From QEXZ01 sp034660015 (GTDB taxonomy: Archaea; Halobacteriota; Syntropharchaeia; Alkanophagales; Methanospirareceae), in NCBI GenBank assembly GCA_034660015.1, contig JAYEII010000031.1, positions 1 through 13,317 on the forward strand: DNA of 13,317 bases, given 5' to 3'. The notes beneath the pieces were generated by a model that had not been told where the DNA came from, made no database searches, and saw nothing but the letters and a program-made list of their open reading frames with translations. Below are positions 1 to 6,256 of this stretch, piece by piece. The first letter of the stretch is position 1. Every line of letters starts with the position of its first letter. Made by a program: the position numbers and the translations under genes.

Positions 1-79
1 TTTCTCATCCATTGGATGTGAAAAAAATATAAAAATGTGATTGTTTAAGATTGAAAGTTATATGCTCTCGGCGTGTTAG

Positions 80-328
80 CATCGCCAACTTTGGTTTTGT
101 GCTGTCTTTAAGTTTACGGGAATGGTCCTGGCAGGTATAATTTGTCTCCTCGGTACAATTATAGTGGGATGGAACTCAGAATCTATTATCTATCTCTTCT
201 TGTGGGTTTACTTCGTTTTATACGTTGCTCTGAGTCATTTTGCTGTACTAAATGAAGAAAAGCAAAATATAGAGAGATTCGGTCAGGAGTATGTGGATTA
301 TATGAACAAAATACCAAGATATATATGA
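80..328 (+). pseudogene. C-terminal remnant of an isoprenylcysteine methyltransferase-like membrane protein
   Basis: The longest frame from an ATG (122) encodes 68 residues: two hydrophobic segments followed by RFGQEYVDYMNKIPRYI. That tail resembles the C-terminal signature of the ICMT/phospholipid methyltransferase-like family (RFG-x-EY-x-x-Y-x-x-x-x-PR). Complete family members are roughly 150-200 residues and carry an upstream R(N/H)PMY segment. Here the frame is closed by stops at 38-40 and 77-79, and no RNPMY-like segment is visible in the other upstream frames. I therefore call it a decayed fragment; a frameshifted or very short protein is possible. The family assignment rests on the tail motif only. 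If functional, it would be an integral membrane protein. Confidence 0.5.
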
Positions 329-483
329 ATACCAAAATCCGTGGAAAAGTGATAAATCATGTCCCCTCGTTCGCATATCGCCTAACAACGAATAAAAGGC
401 TACGCAGGACTTCAGATACGCTCGGGACGTTATATAAAATTCCGAACCTCGCCGTTGAGAAAGAAAAATCACCCGGAGTATTT
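329..483. other. Gene-free intergenic stretch between the remnant and iorB
   Basis: I see no convincing gene here. The stretch contains GCCTAAC at 380-386 and GTTATAT at 429-435, vaguely like the two ends of an integron attC site (see findings). On the minus strand, a T-rich stretch complementary to 459-469 lies just past the iorB stop and may act as its terminator. Confidence 0.4.
459..469 (-). terminator. Possible T-rich terminator of iorAB
   Basis: Read on the minus strand, the sequence about 15 bases past the iorB stop is TTTTTCTTTCTC, a poly-T tract of the kind that stops archaeal RNA polymerase. There is no strong hairpin. The call rests only on composition and position. Confidence 0.3.
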
Positions 484-1071
484 TTAAACCTCTCTCTTCC
501 CAACCTCAAAAGCATGCATATTGACCTCCAGAAACTTCGCGGGTACCGACTCACGGAGCGACTCGATTAGTGCCTTTTCTCGTAGTGGCATATATTTAGA
601 GAGAGCACCCAACATCACGACGTTCATCGCCTGTGGATTGCCCGCATTAGCTGCCAGCTTTGTCGCATCGAGTGTTTTGACATCACGGCATATTCTTCGT
701 AGCGGCGCAAGAATCTCGTCTAATGGTGGATACTTCGCCCGACCTGTGGTCACCGTGCTCGGGAGTACCGGATTAGTGTTTACAAGTGCGACACCATCTT
801 TGGACACGTAATGGGCATACCGCAGAGCTTCAGCAGGCTCGAGAGCTAACAATATATCTGCACCACCGACAGGCACCAGTGGACCGAACTTACAGCCCAA
901 CCGGATATGGGTTATCACGCTACCACCACGCTGAGCCATTCCATGCGTCTCCGCAGCCCTTACAGGCGAACCCTCCTTCACTGCCGCCTTGCCAATTATA
1001 TTCGAGAGCAGAATCACACCCTGACCACCAACGCCAGCCACAACGATGTCGCAGCACTCCGCTGTCTTCAT
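484..1071 (-). CDS. iorB: Indolepyruvate:ferredoxin oxidoreductase, beta subunit
   Basis: The 195-residue protein starts DIVVAGVGGQGV (residues 8-19), the nucleotide-loop signature of the pyruvate/ketoisovalerate oxidoreductase gamma domain, followed by an ETHGMAQRGG segment typical of IorB. With IorA it forms the oxygen-sensitive cytoplasmic enzyme that oxidatively decarboxylates aryl-2-oxo acids (indolepyruvate, phenylpyruvate) to aryl-acyl-CoA, reducing ferredoxin. In many archaea it can also run in reverse to make aromatic amino acids. The frame is open 20 codons further upstream, but ATG 1071 is preferred: it overlaps the iorA stop by 4 bp (ATGA) and has GGAGGTGG about 8 bases upstream, inside the iorA end. 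The length is normal for the family. It is translationally coupled to iorA. Confidence 0.9.
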   Translation of the reverse strand: MKTAECCDIVVAGVGGQGVILLSNIIGKAAVKEGSPVRAAETHGMAQRGGSVITHIRLGCKFGPLVPVGGADILLALEPAEALRYAHYVSKDGVALVNTNPVLPSTVTTGRAKYPPLDEILAPLRRICRDVKTLDATKLAANAGNPQAMNVVMLGALSKYMPLREKALIESLRESVPAKFLEVNMHAFEVGKREV

Positions 1072-2301
1072 TTGACGTTGACCACCTCCTCGATAGCTTC
1101 GCTGGGACATATCTGGGCACAGACGCCGCATCCCGTGCAGAGCGCGTTAATTCGAGCACGGTCCTCGTGGAATTCAATTGCAGGGCAGCCGAAGTCTACA
1201 CATTCACCACATCCGACACAGTTATCATTAACTCTGAATGGTTTTCGTCTTACGCCTGCCCTTATAGCGTTGGTTATACACGCCTGCTTCGCTATAACCA
1301 CTGATAGCCCCTGGCACTCCTTTGCCTTTCTGAACGTCTTGAGTGTCGCATTGAGGTCGTATGGGTCTACGGTCTCGACAAAATCTGCTCCCAGTGCGTT
1401 GGCAAGCGCTTCAATTGACACTGCTTTTGTCTTATCGCCGGTTGCCGTGATGCCTGTCCCGGGATGAGGCTGATGCCCGGTCATCGCAGTGGTCAAATTA
1501 TCCAGTATTGTAACGGTTATTTTTGCATTATTGTAAACGGCGTTGAGCAATCCAGACATACCGTTATGCAGAAAAGTCGAGTCACCAATGCTACAACATA
1601 TATCTCTGTCTTCGCCACCAAACCGGATTCCGCTGGCGAGGTTTATGCTGGCGCCCATACAGAGGCATGTATCTACGGTTCCCATGTCCACCGCCAGCGT
1701 GTAACACCCGATATCACTGGGGAATATCGCGTCCGCCCCGAAGACCTGTTTCATTGCATAGTACGCTGCTCGGTGGCTACAGCCCGGGCATAGTGCAGGT
1801 GGTCGAGGTGGCAGGATTTCATCTGCTTCTGTCAATGATTGCGCTTCTTCCATCGTGAGTGTGAGTCCGAGCATATCAGCAATGGCATTTCGGGCGATAA
1901 GAGAATCCAGTTCGCCATCCCGCGGGATATGCCCGGTATTTTTACCTAAAATTTCCAGTTCTGGATTATGCTCTCTCGCTGCTCTTTCCACGTATTCTTC
2001 CAGCACTGGCTCCAGTTCCTCGATTATCAGCACCTTGCTGACGTGCTTGATGAACTCGGCACATAAATCGTCGGGTGGTGGGAATGTGCCAATCCGCAGA
2101 ATGGAAACATCCGATTCCAACCGTTCTATCGCTTCCTCGGCATAGAGCCCTGAAATCCCTGAGGCAATGACCCCTGTATCGCCCTTCAACACAAGTAAAT
2201 GTTGATTCCATGGTGATTTTTTTAGAGTTGTCTTAATCGCATTCTGTTTATCAAGAAGTACGGAATGGCGTTGTCGGGCGTGTGCCGGAAGGGCAACCCA
2301 C
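1068..2301 (-). CDS. iorA: Indolepyruvate:ferredoxin oxidoreductase, alpha subunit (5' part lost in gap)
   Basis: The thiamine-diphosphate subunit of IorAB. The frame is open from the stop (1068-1070) to the N run, giving about 410 residues. They begin with ALPAHARQRH (codons just inside the gap edge), which is typical of the end of the first oxidoreductase domain. Visible-residue landmarks: CPGCSH (171-176); the TPP-binding GDSTF (239-243) followed by DNLTTAMTG; then two C-terminal ferredoxin motifs, CxxCxxCxxxxCP (361-373) and CxxCxxCxxxCP (388-399), for two [4Fe-4S] clusters. Family members are about 600-650 residues, so roughly 200 N-terminal residues lie in the gap. A GTG at 2190-2192 could be read as a start, but the homologous sequence continues upstream of it, so it is internal. 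It overlaps iorB by 4 bp. Confidence 0.92.
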
Positions 2302-2401
2302 NNNNNNNNNNNNNNNNNNNNNNNNNNNNNNNNNNNNNNNNNNNNNNNNNNNNNNNNNNNNNNNNNNNNNNNNNNNNNNNNNNNNNNNNNNNNNNNNNNN
2401 N
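2302..2401. other. Assembly gap, 100 N placeholder
   Basis: Exactly 100 unknown bases. iorA enters the gap from the left missing about 200 codons, so the true distance is probably at least 600 bases plus an upstream region. The placeholder length should not be read as real. Confidence 0.9.
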
Positions 2402-2426
2402 TTTTAAATGATATTGAGTAACTAAA

Positions 2427-3080
2427 ATGGCTCTTGATTCGCTATTGCGTGACTACGTGGATAATTGCGTATTGGTAAGGAAGATTGCGAAATTTCTCGC
2501 TGCCGTAGGTATCTCGCCGAATTTATTGTCTGTTGCCTCGCTCGTTTTTGCTGTGCTTGCGGGTTTGTTTTTCTTCTTCGCGGGTAACGCCCCCCACCTG
2601 CCATTCAATCCTATTCTGCTGCTTGCAGGCGTTTTTGTCTGTTTGAGTGCATTTTTAGATTGTATAGACGGCGTTTTAGCACGTGAAATAGGGAATGCAA
2701 GCAAAAAGGGCGATTTCCTCGACCATGTGCTCGACCGATATTCGGACGTGTTCATTATCGTGGGCATTATCCTCGGCAGCTATGTGCATCCAAGATGGGA
2801 AATCGGTGTAATCGCAATTATTGGCGTTTTGCTTTCTTCTTATATGGGTACACAGGCGCAGGCAGTGGGGCTGAGCAGGGTATATGGCGGTTTGATTGGC
2901 AGAGCAGACCGCCTTCTGATAATAATAGTAGCAACTTTACTCAACCTGATTTATCCCTACTCTATCCCTGCATCGGGATTACTAAGCTTCTCTTTCCTTG
3001 GCTGGACAATGGTTATCTTTGCCGTTCTCTGTAACGTCACTGCGTTACAAAGGTTCTTTTACGCATGGAAAAGAATTTAA
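2427..3080 (+). CDS. CDP-alcohol phosphotransferase, archaetidylinositol-phosphate synthase-like
   Basis: A 217-residue integral membrane enzyme with about six hydrophobic segments and the full CDP-alcohol phosphotransferase signature D78-x2-D81-G82-x2-A85-R86-x8-G95-x3-D99-x3-D103. The aspartates hold the metal ion and catalyse transfer of a CDP-activated lipid to an alcohol. A GRADR motif further on matches the archaeal archaetidylinositol phosphate synthase/PgsA-like group. The likely product is an archaetidyl-phosphoinositol or -glycerol head group; the exact acceptor cannot be read from the sequence. ATG 2427 is the first start after the gap, with only a weak GAG-type ribosome site. It converges on the IMPase-family gene, which may process the same inositol phosphate, though that link is an inference. 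Confidence 0.85.
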   Translation: MALDSLLRDYVDNCVLVRKIAKFLAAVGISPNLLSVASLVFAVLAGLFFFFAGNAPHLPFNPILLLAGVFVCLSAFLDCIDGVLAREIGNASKKGDFLDHVLDRYSDVFIIVGIILGSYVHPRWEIGVIAIIGVLLSSYMGTQAQAVGLSRVYGGLIGRADRLLIIIVATLLNLIYPYSIPASGLLSFSFLGWTMVIFAVLCNVTALQRFFYAWKRI

Positions 3081-3382
3081 CCACAAGATTACACAGATTT
3101 ACACGGATTTTTTCTTTGTATATAAAGTATAACTTCTACCTATTTAGGACGCAGATTTACGCAGATTTACGCAGAAAACTATTTCCTCAAATTATCAAAT
3201 GCCTTACGTTCAACTTTCCGTTTAGTGCCAAATTAAGTTCTTTCATCATTGCATTCTCATAAACCTTTTCCAGAAAACCATAATCCCGTTTATTATAAAC
3301 ACGATAGAAGATTCTAATAATCTCCTCCGTCTATTAAACCTTATATTTAAATCCAGATTATCTGCATTCATCTGCGTCCAAT
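3079..3382. repeat. Dispersed intergenic repeat, copy A (diverged)
   Basis: It starts at the stop codon of the preceding gene. It contains ACAAGATTACACAGATTTAC and a third unit ACACGGATTT (3083-3110), then the conserved block TATATAAAGTATAACTTC (from 3119), then three tandem units CGCAGATTTA (from about 3150). A degenerate inverted arm, TCTGCATTCATCTGCGTCC, lies at 3361-3379, about 190 bases to the right. It lies between the 3' ends of two convergent genes. The remaining sequence of this intergenic region (3180-3360, to 3419) is AT-rich, with no gene seen. Compared with copies B and C the centre is replaced by unrelated sequence. Confidence 0.75.
3107..3116 (+). terminator. Possible poly-T terminator after the CDP-alcohol phosphotransferase
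   Basis: TTTTTTTCTTT about 28 bases past the stop codon, directly after the repeated ACAGATTT/ACGGATTT units. A similar TTTTTTCTT occurs in copy C of the repeat at 6201-6209, so termination may be one function of the repeat. The call rests on composition and position only. Confidence 0.35.
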
Positions 3383-3419
3383 TATCAAAAATTGTTCTTT
3401 CTTTCCGAAATGACTACTG

Positions 3420-4229
3420 TCAAACTACCAAGCTAAGCATTCTCTTGTGGATTTCAGGCTCTAAAGCAGCAATAAGCGAGATATTCTGCGTCTTTTCTAC
3501 TCCCTCTCTGAGCTTATTTCCTTTTGCATCCGTCAGGACCCCTCCTGCCTCGTTCAGGATTAGAGCTGCACCTGCTATGTCATAACCGCTTATTAAACCA
3601 CGCACGTCTATCGCCGCATCCATTACGCCTTCCGCAACCAGGCATATCTCCATCGCAATACTGCCCAGCACACGAATCACCACATTTTTATTCCGCTTTT
3701 GAAATTCTATGAGCCCCTCAGGTATTGAATCCGCGCCGTAAGTGTAGATAGAGAAGACCTGTTTTGTCTTGCCTTTCACCTTACGTGGGAGTTTCTTACC
3801 ATCCACAAATGCGTGCCCACCCTTCACTGCGTAGTATGTCCGCCCCTGAATAGTTGTAACAACGCTTGCTTGAATGTCGTCAAAGGTGAGGTGCTCTACC
3901 TTCGGTAAATAAGCGATAGAAGAGCAGAAGAACGGTATGCCAAGAATGGCATTTGTGGAGCCATCTATAGGGTCAAAAATAAGCGTGAATTTCGGCTCGT
4001 TACCCTTTGGAAATATGTGGTCTCCTAATTCTTCTGATATTATCCTCGCACACAGCCCACGGGAACTCAATGCTTTCTCCAGTGCTCTCTCTGCGAACAT
4101 GTCTATCTTCCTCGTTACGTCCCTTGCCCTCGTCGCTATTACCTCTCCATAGTCCGCGTTTTCCGAGATATATGTTCTTATGGACTCTCTTAGCTCAGAC
4201 GAAATCTCCAACAGTTCGTTTATTTCCAT
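3420..4229 (-). CDS. Inositol monophosphatase / fructose-1,6-bisphosphatase family protein
   Basis: A 269-residue metal-dependent phosphatase. Visible motifs are the metal-binding EEL (E66, E67), FDPIDGSTNA (D86, D89; the family signature DPIDGSTN) and GYDIAGAALILNEAGG (D217, the WDxAAG-type motif with Gly-Tyr before the Asp). Archaeal members often act on both inositol-1-phosphate and fructose-1,6-bisphosphate, so the substrate is not decided here. The frame is open up to 4283, but residues upstream of MEINELLEI would be encoded by the intergenic repeat copy B. I therefore choose ATG 4229; ATG 4244, with AGGAGG 12 bases upstream, is the main alternative. Its neighbour at the 3' end is a convergent CDP-alcohol phosphotransferase, which fits inositol-lipid metabolism. 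Confidence 0.88.
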   Translation of the reverse strand: MEINELLEISSELRESIRTYISENADYGEVIATRARDVTRKIDMFAERALEKALSSRGLCARIISEELGDHIFPKGNEPKFTLIFDPIDGSTNAILGIPFFCSSIAYLPKVEHLTFDDIQASVVTTIQGRTYYAVKGGHAFVDGKKLPRKVKGKTKQVFSIYTYGADSIPEGLIEFQKRNKNVVIRVLGSIAMEICLVAEGVMDAAIDVRGLISGYDIAGAALILNEAGGVLTDAKGNKLREGVEKTQNISLIAALEPEIHKRMLSLVV

Positions 4230-4234
4230 TTTAT

Positions 4235-4360
4235 CTTTGTACATAAAGTATAACTGCCTCCTATTTAAGACACGGATTAACACGGATTTACGCGGATTTA
4301 TTTACGTTGAACATTGTTAATTTTTATCATCTGTGTTAATCTGCGTTAATCTGTGTCAAC
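4235..4360. repeat. Dispersed intergenic repeat, copy B (compact, inverted)
   Basis: It contains TTTGTACATAAAGTATAACT, then CTATTTAAG, then a left arm of three roughly 10-bp units (4269-4296: CACGGATTAA, CACGGATTTA, CGCGGA). An AT-rich centre of about 32 bases follows, then a right arm (4329-4357) that is the imperfect reverse complement. About 22 of 28 arm positions match, and most mismatches would be G-U pairs in RNA. It lies between two minus-strand genes: past the 3' end of the nucleotidyltransferase-like gene and against the 5' end of the phosphatase gene, whose apparent N-terminal extension it encodes. Confidence 0.85.
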
Positions 4361-4368
4361 GATTTATT

Positions 4369-5310
4369 TCATTGTAAAAGTGATAGCGATTTTATCCATT
4401 CACCTTTTGCCTCTCTTGTGGTGCCTACAACCAATCTTGTCTCGTGTTTTGTGCGCTCCATTACTCCACGAGCTTCTATGAGTTCTCCCTCTGATGCTTG
4501 CCCTGTGTACGTATGAGTAAAGCATAGAACCTTGCTTATCTCGGGATGTTCAATTTCATATATCGCAGGGCTATCAAAGGAGAAAGGGGCGTTTTTTACT
4601 TCTGCCGTTATCCTGGCATAACCCATTCTTTCTCCCTTTTCGTAATCCCTCCTATCTAATTTCCTTATTTCAGCCCAATCCCGGACGTATAAAAGGTCAA
4701 AATATGTGCCGTCTATTACACCTCTGTTTTTCTTCCTTTTTTCCTGCGCCACGAAATCATCATAACTCAGTTCAGGATTTCTTTTATTGTAAATCTGCTT
4801 CCACACATCTTGTTCTATCTCGGTGAGAAGGCCCTCCTTTGTCGCATCCGCGATAATCTGTCTCGCAAGGTTGAAGTTCTTCTGCCCGTAAACGACAAAA
4901 TCGAGGTCGGATTGTTGATTGTTAAGACCACATAAAAACGAGCCCGTGATGCCTATTCTATCTTTTGGCATCGCCTTCCCAAGAAGTTCATAAATATTCC
5001 GTACGCCCCCTTCACGCTCGGCAATCCGTGGAAGTCTCTCCTCAGGTCGCAGGATTTCAGTTATGTCCTTTTTTGGCACCTCATGCACGTCTTTTACATA
5101 TTCAGGCCGATGCGTTCTCAGGAATGCATAAGATTCGTGAAAATCCAGTTTCCTGTATCTCCCATTCTCCGAGACACGGTCGCCGCTTTCATCGGGAATA
5201 TATCGCAAGAGGCATTTTACATCTCCCTCTCCTAAGTCATAGCTGACCACCGAAAAAATCCATGCCTGCGATGTTGTCACAAAGTCCCGTATTCGTATCC
5301 TTGTTGTCAT
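4369..5310 (-). CDS. Predicted archaeal nucleotidyltransferase (COG1665-like)
   Basis: 313 residues from ATG 5310; a TTG two codons upstream is less likely. The protein carries a polymerase-beta-type nucleotidyltransferase core, GSFLCGLNNQQSDLDFVVYG (GS at 123-124, D135 and D137), with a likely third acidic residue in YFDLLYV (D205). An N-terminal domain contains WIFSVV and LRYIPDESG, and a C-terminal beta-rich part runs to the end. I recognise it as the conserved archaeal family of predicted nucleotidyltransferases, whose substrate is unknown to me. It is cytoplasmic, with no membrane segments. A palindromic CTTTTAAAAG at 5346-5355, about 36 bases upstream, is a plausible TATA box. Confidence 0.75.
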   Translation of the reverse strand: MTTRIRIRDFVTTSQAWIFSVVSYDLGEGDVKCLLRYIPDESGDRVSENGRYRKLDFHESYAFLRTHRPEYVKDVHEVPKKDITEILRPEERLPRIAEREGGVRNIYELLGKAMPKDRIGITGSFLCGLNNQQSDLDFVVYGQKNFNLARQIIADATKEGLLTEIEQDVWKQIYNKRNPELSYDDFVAQEKRKKNRGVIDGTYFDLLYVRDWAEIRKLDRRDYEKGERMGYARITAEVKNAPFSFDSPAIYEIEHPEISKVLCFTHTYTGQASEGELIEARGVMERTKHETRLVVGTTREAKGEWIKSLSLLQ

Positions 5311-5345
5311 AAACAAACCTTTTCTTAAAATGAAGTATATTGATT

Positions 5346-5355
5346 CTTTTAAAAG
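5346..5355 (-). promoter_or_regulatory. TATA-like promoter element for the nucleotidyltransferase gene
   Basis: CTTTTAAAAG lies about 36 bases upstream of the ATG on the minus strand, the right distance for an archaeal TATA box with a short leader. It is palindromic, so it could also drive the plus strand, although the riboflavin synthase start is about 120 bases away. Confidence 0.4.
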
Positions 5356-5447
5356 GGTGAAAGATCAGATTAAGGTAACTATTCTGAGAGAAAGAGGGGG
5401 AAAGACGACCTGCACTAAATTCACAGTTTTTTCTCTTTTAGTCAAGG

Positions 5448-5465
5448 TTTTCTCTTTAGAGAAAA
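5448..5465. promoter_or_regulatory. Palindrome just upstream of riboflavin synthase, possible operator
   Basis: TTTTCTCT-TT-AGAGAAAA is an 18-base near-perfect dyad ending 8 bases before the ATG of the riboflavin synthase gene. A related half site, TTTTCTCTTTTAG, lies about 18 bases upstream (5430-5441). The two-base loop is too tight for a good RNA hairpin, so a protein-binding operator that blocks initiation is the more natural reading. The regulator is unknown. Confidence 0.4.
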
Positions 5466-5473
5466 AGTTGTAA

Positions 5474-5941
5474 ATGACCGAAAAAAAAGTAGGCATTGCC
5501 GATACCACGTTTGCACGATATGATATGGGCGGGGCGGCAATAGATGAGCTAAGGAAAAACGCATCGCTGAAGATAGAGCGGTACACCGTCCCGGGTATGA
5601 AAGACTTACCCGTGGCATCGAAGAAGCTGATAGAGGAGAAAGGCTGCGACATAGTAATGGCATTTGCTATGCCCGGGCCAGAGGTTATAGACAAACAATG
5701 CGCACACGAAGCCTCACTCGGAATTATAGCTGCCCAGGTACTCACCTCACGGCACATAATCGAGGTCTTTGTACACGAAGATGAAGTAGAGCATGATAAA
5801 GAACTGGCATTGCTCGCGGACCGCCGTGCGCGCGAACATGCACAAAACGTGCTGAAACTGCTTTTCAAACCGCAAGAGCTGGAACGTGAAGCAGGAATGG
5901 GTAAACGCGAAGGGTTTGAAGATGCGGGTCCGCTAAGATAA
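5474..5941 (+). CDS. ribC: Archaeal-type riboflavin synthase
   Basis: A 155-residue protein starting MTEKKVGIADTTFARYDMG, the recognisable N-terminus of the archaeal riboflavin synthase family. That family is related to lumazine synthase and unlike the bacterial RibE enzyme. It dismutates two molecules of 6,7-dimethyl-8-ribityllumazine to riboflavin, the last step before FMN/FAD and, in methanogen-like archaea, also toward F420-type deazaflavin metabolism. The segment AMPGPEVIDK (residues 64-73) and the following ..HEASLGIIAAQVLTSRHI are conserved in the family, and the length is normal. No strong ribosome-binding site is seen, and a palindrome sits directly before the start. It is transcribed alone between two minus-strand genes. 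Confidence 0.92.
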   Translation: MTEKKVGIADTTFARYDMGGAAIDELRKNASLKIERYTVPGMKDLPVASKKLIEEKGCDIVMAFAMPGPEVIDKQCAHEASLGIIAAQVLTSRHIIEVFVHEDEVEHDKELALLADRRAREHAQNVLKLLFKPQELEREAGMGKREGFEDAGPLR

Positions 5942-5970
5942 GTTATAATATACTTGAGATATTTATTCAG

Positions 5971-6237
5971 ATAACCACAAGATTACACAGATTTCCACGA
6001 GAGAAAGGATAATATTCCCCTATCTCAGCACATTACTAATTACTTTACCACGTGTTAATCCCCTTTCTTGCCGTATATAAAGTGTAACTTCCTTCTATTT
6101 AAGACACTGATTTACACGGATTTACGCGGACTTATTTAAGTTTAACATTGTTGATTTTTAGCATCTGTGTTAATCTGCGTTAATCTGTGTCTATAATTTA
6201 TTTTTTCTTGTGTTAATCTTGTGAAATCTCGTGGTTT
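5971..6237. repeat. Dispersed intergenic repeat, copy C (nested inverted repeats)
   Basis: This copy occupies most of the 315-base gap between two convergent genes. An outer pair, ACCACAAGATTACACAGATT at 5973-5992 and its imperfect reverse complement near 6208-6236 (ending AAATCTCGTGGT), flanks a core matching copy B: TATATAAAGTGTAACTTCC (from 6074), CTATTTAAG, a left arm (6102-6130), an AT-rich centre, and a right arm (6163-6191). The core aligns with copy B over roughly 120 bases, with the right arm nearly identical (ATCTGTGTTAATCTGCG...). The rest of the intergenic region (5942-5970 and 6003-6065) holds nothing I recognise. Confidence 0.85.
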
Positions 6238-6256
6238 TTTACATCTGCTATACAAA

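Noticed and set aside
325..570. Plus-strand 81-codon frame
   Set aside because: It overlaps the end of iorB on the other strand, shows no recognisable domain and has no ribosome-binding site of note.
1072..1131. Longer iorB start at 1131
   Set aside because: The extra 20 residues overlap the iorA ferredoxin domain. The ATGA overlap with a good ribosome site supports 1071.
786..1467. Two overlapping plus-strand open frames of 172 and 186 codons
   Set aside because: They are antisense to iorA/iorB, have low-complexity His/Ser/Thr-rich translations and no family motifs.
4235..4360. Insertion sequence or MITE with a defined target duplication
   Set aside because: No transposase in the window, and no clear target-site duplication could be read at the ends. 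Kept as a repeat of unknown nature.
5365..5868. Minus-strand 167-codon frame
   Set aside because: Antisense shadow of riboflavin synthase, rich in Ser/Cys, with no family features.
3081..6240. CRISPR array
   Set aside because: The units are about 10 bases, adjacent to one another without unique spacers, and the copies are kilobases apart. No cas gene is seen.
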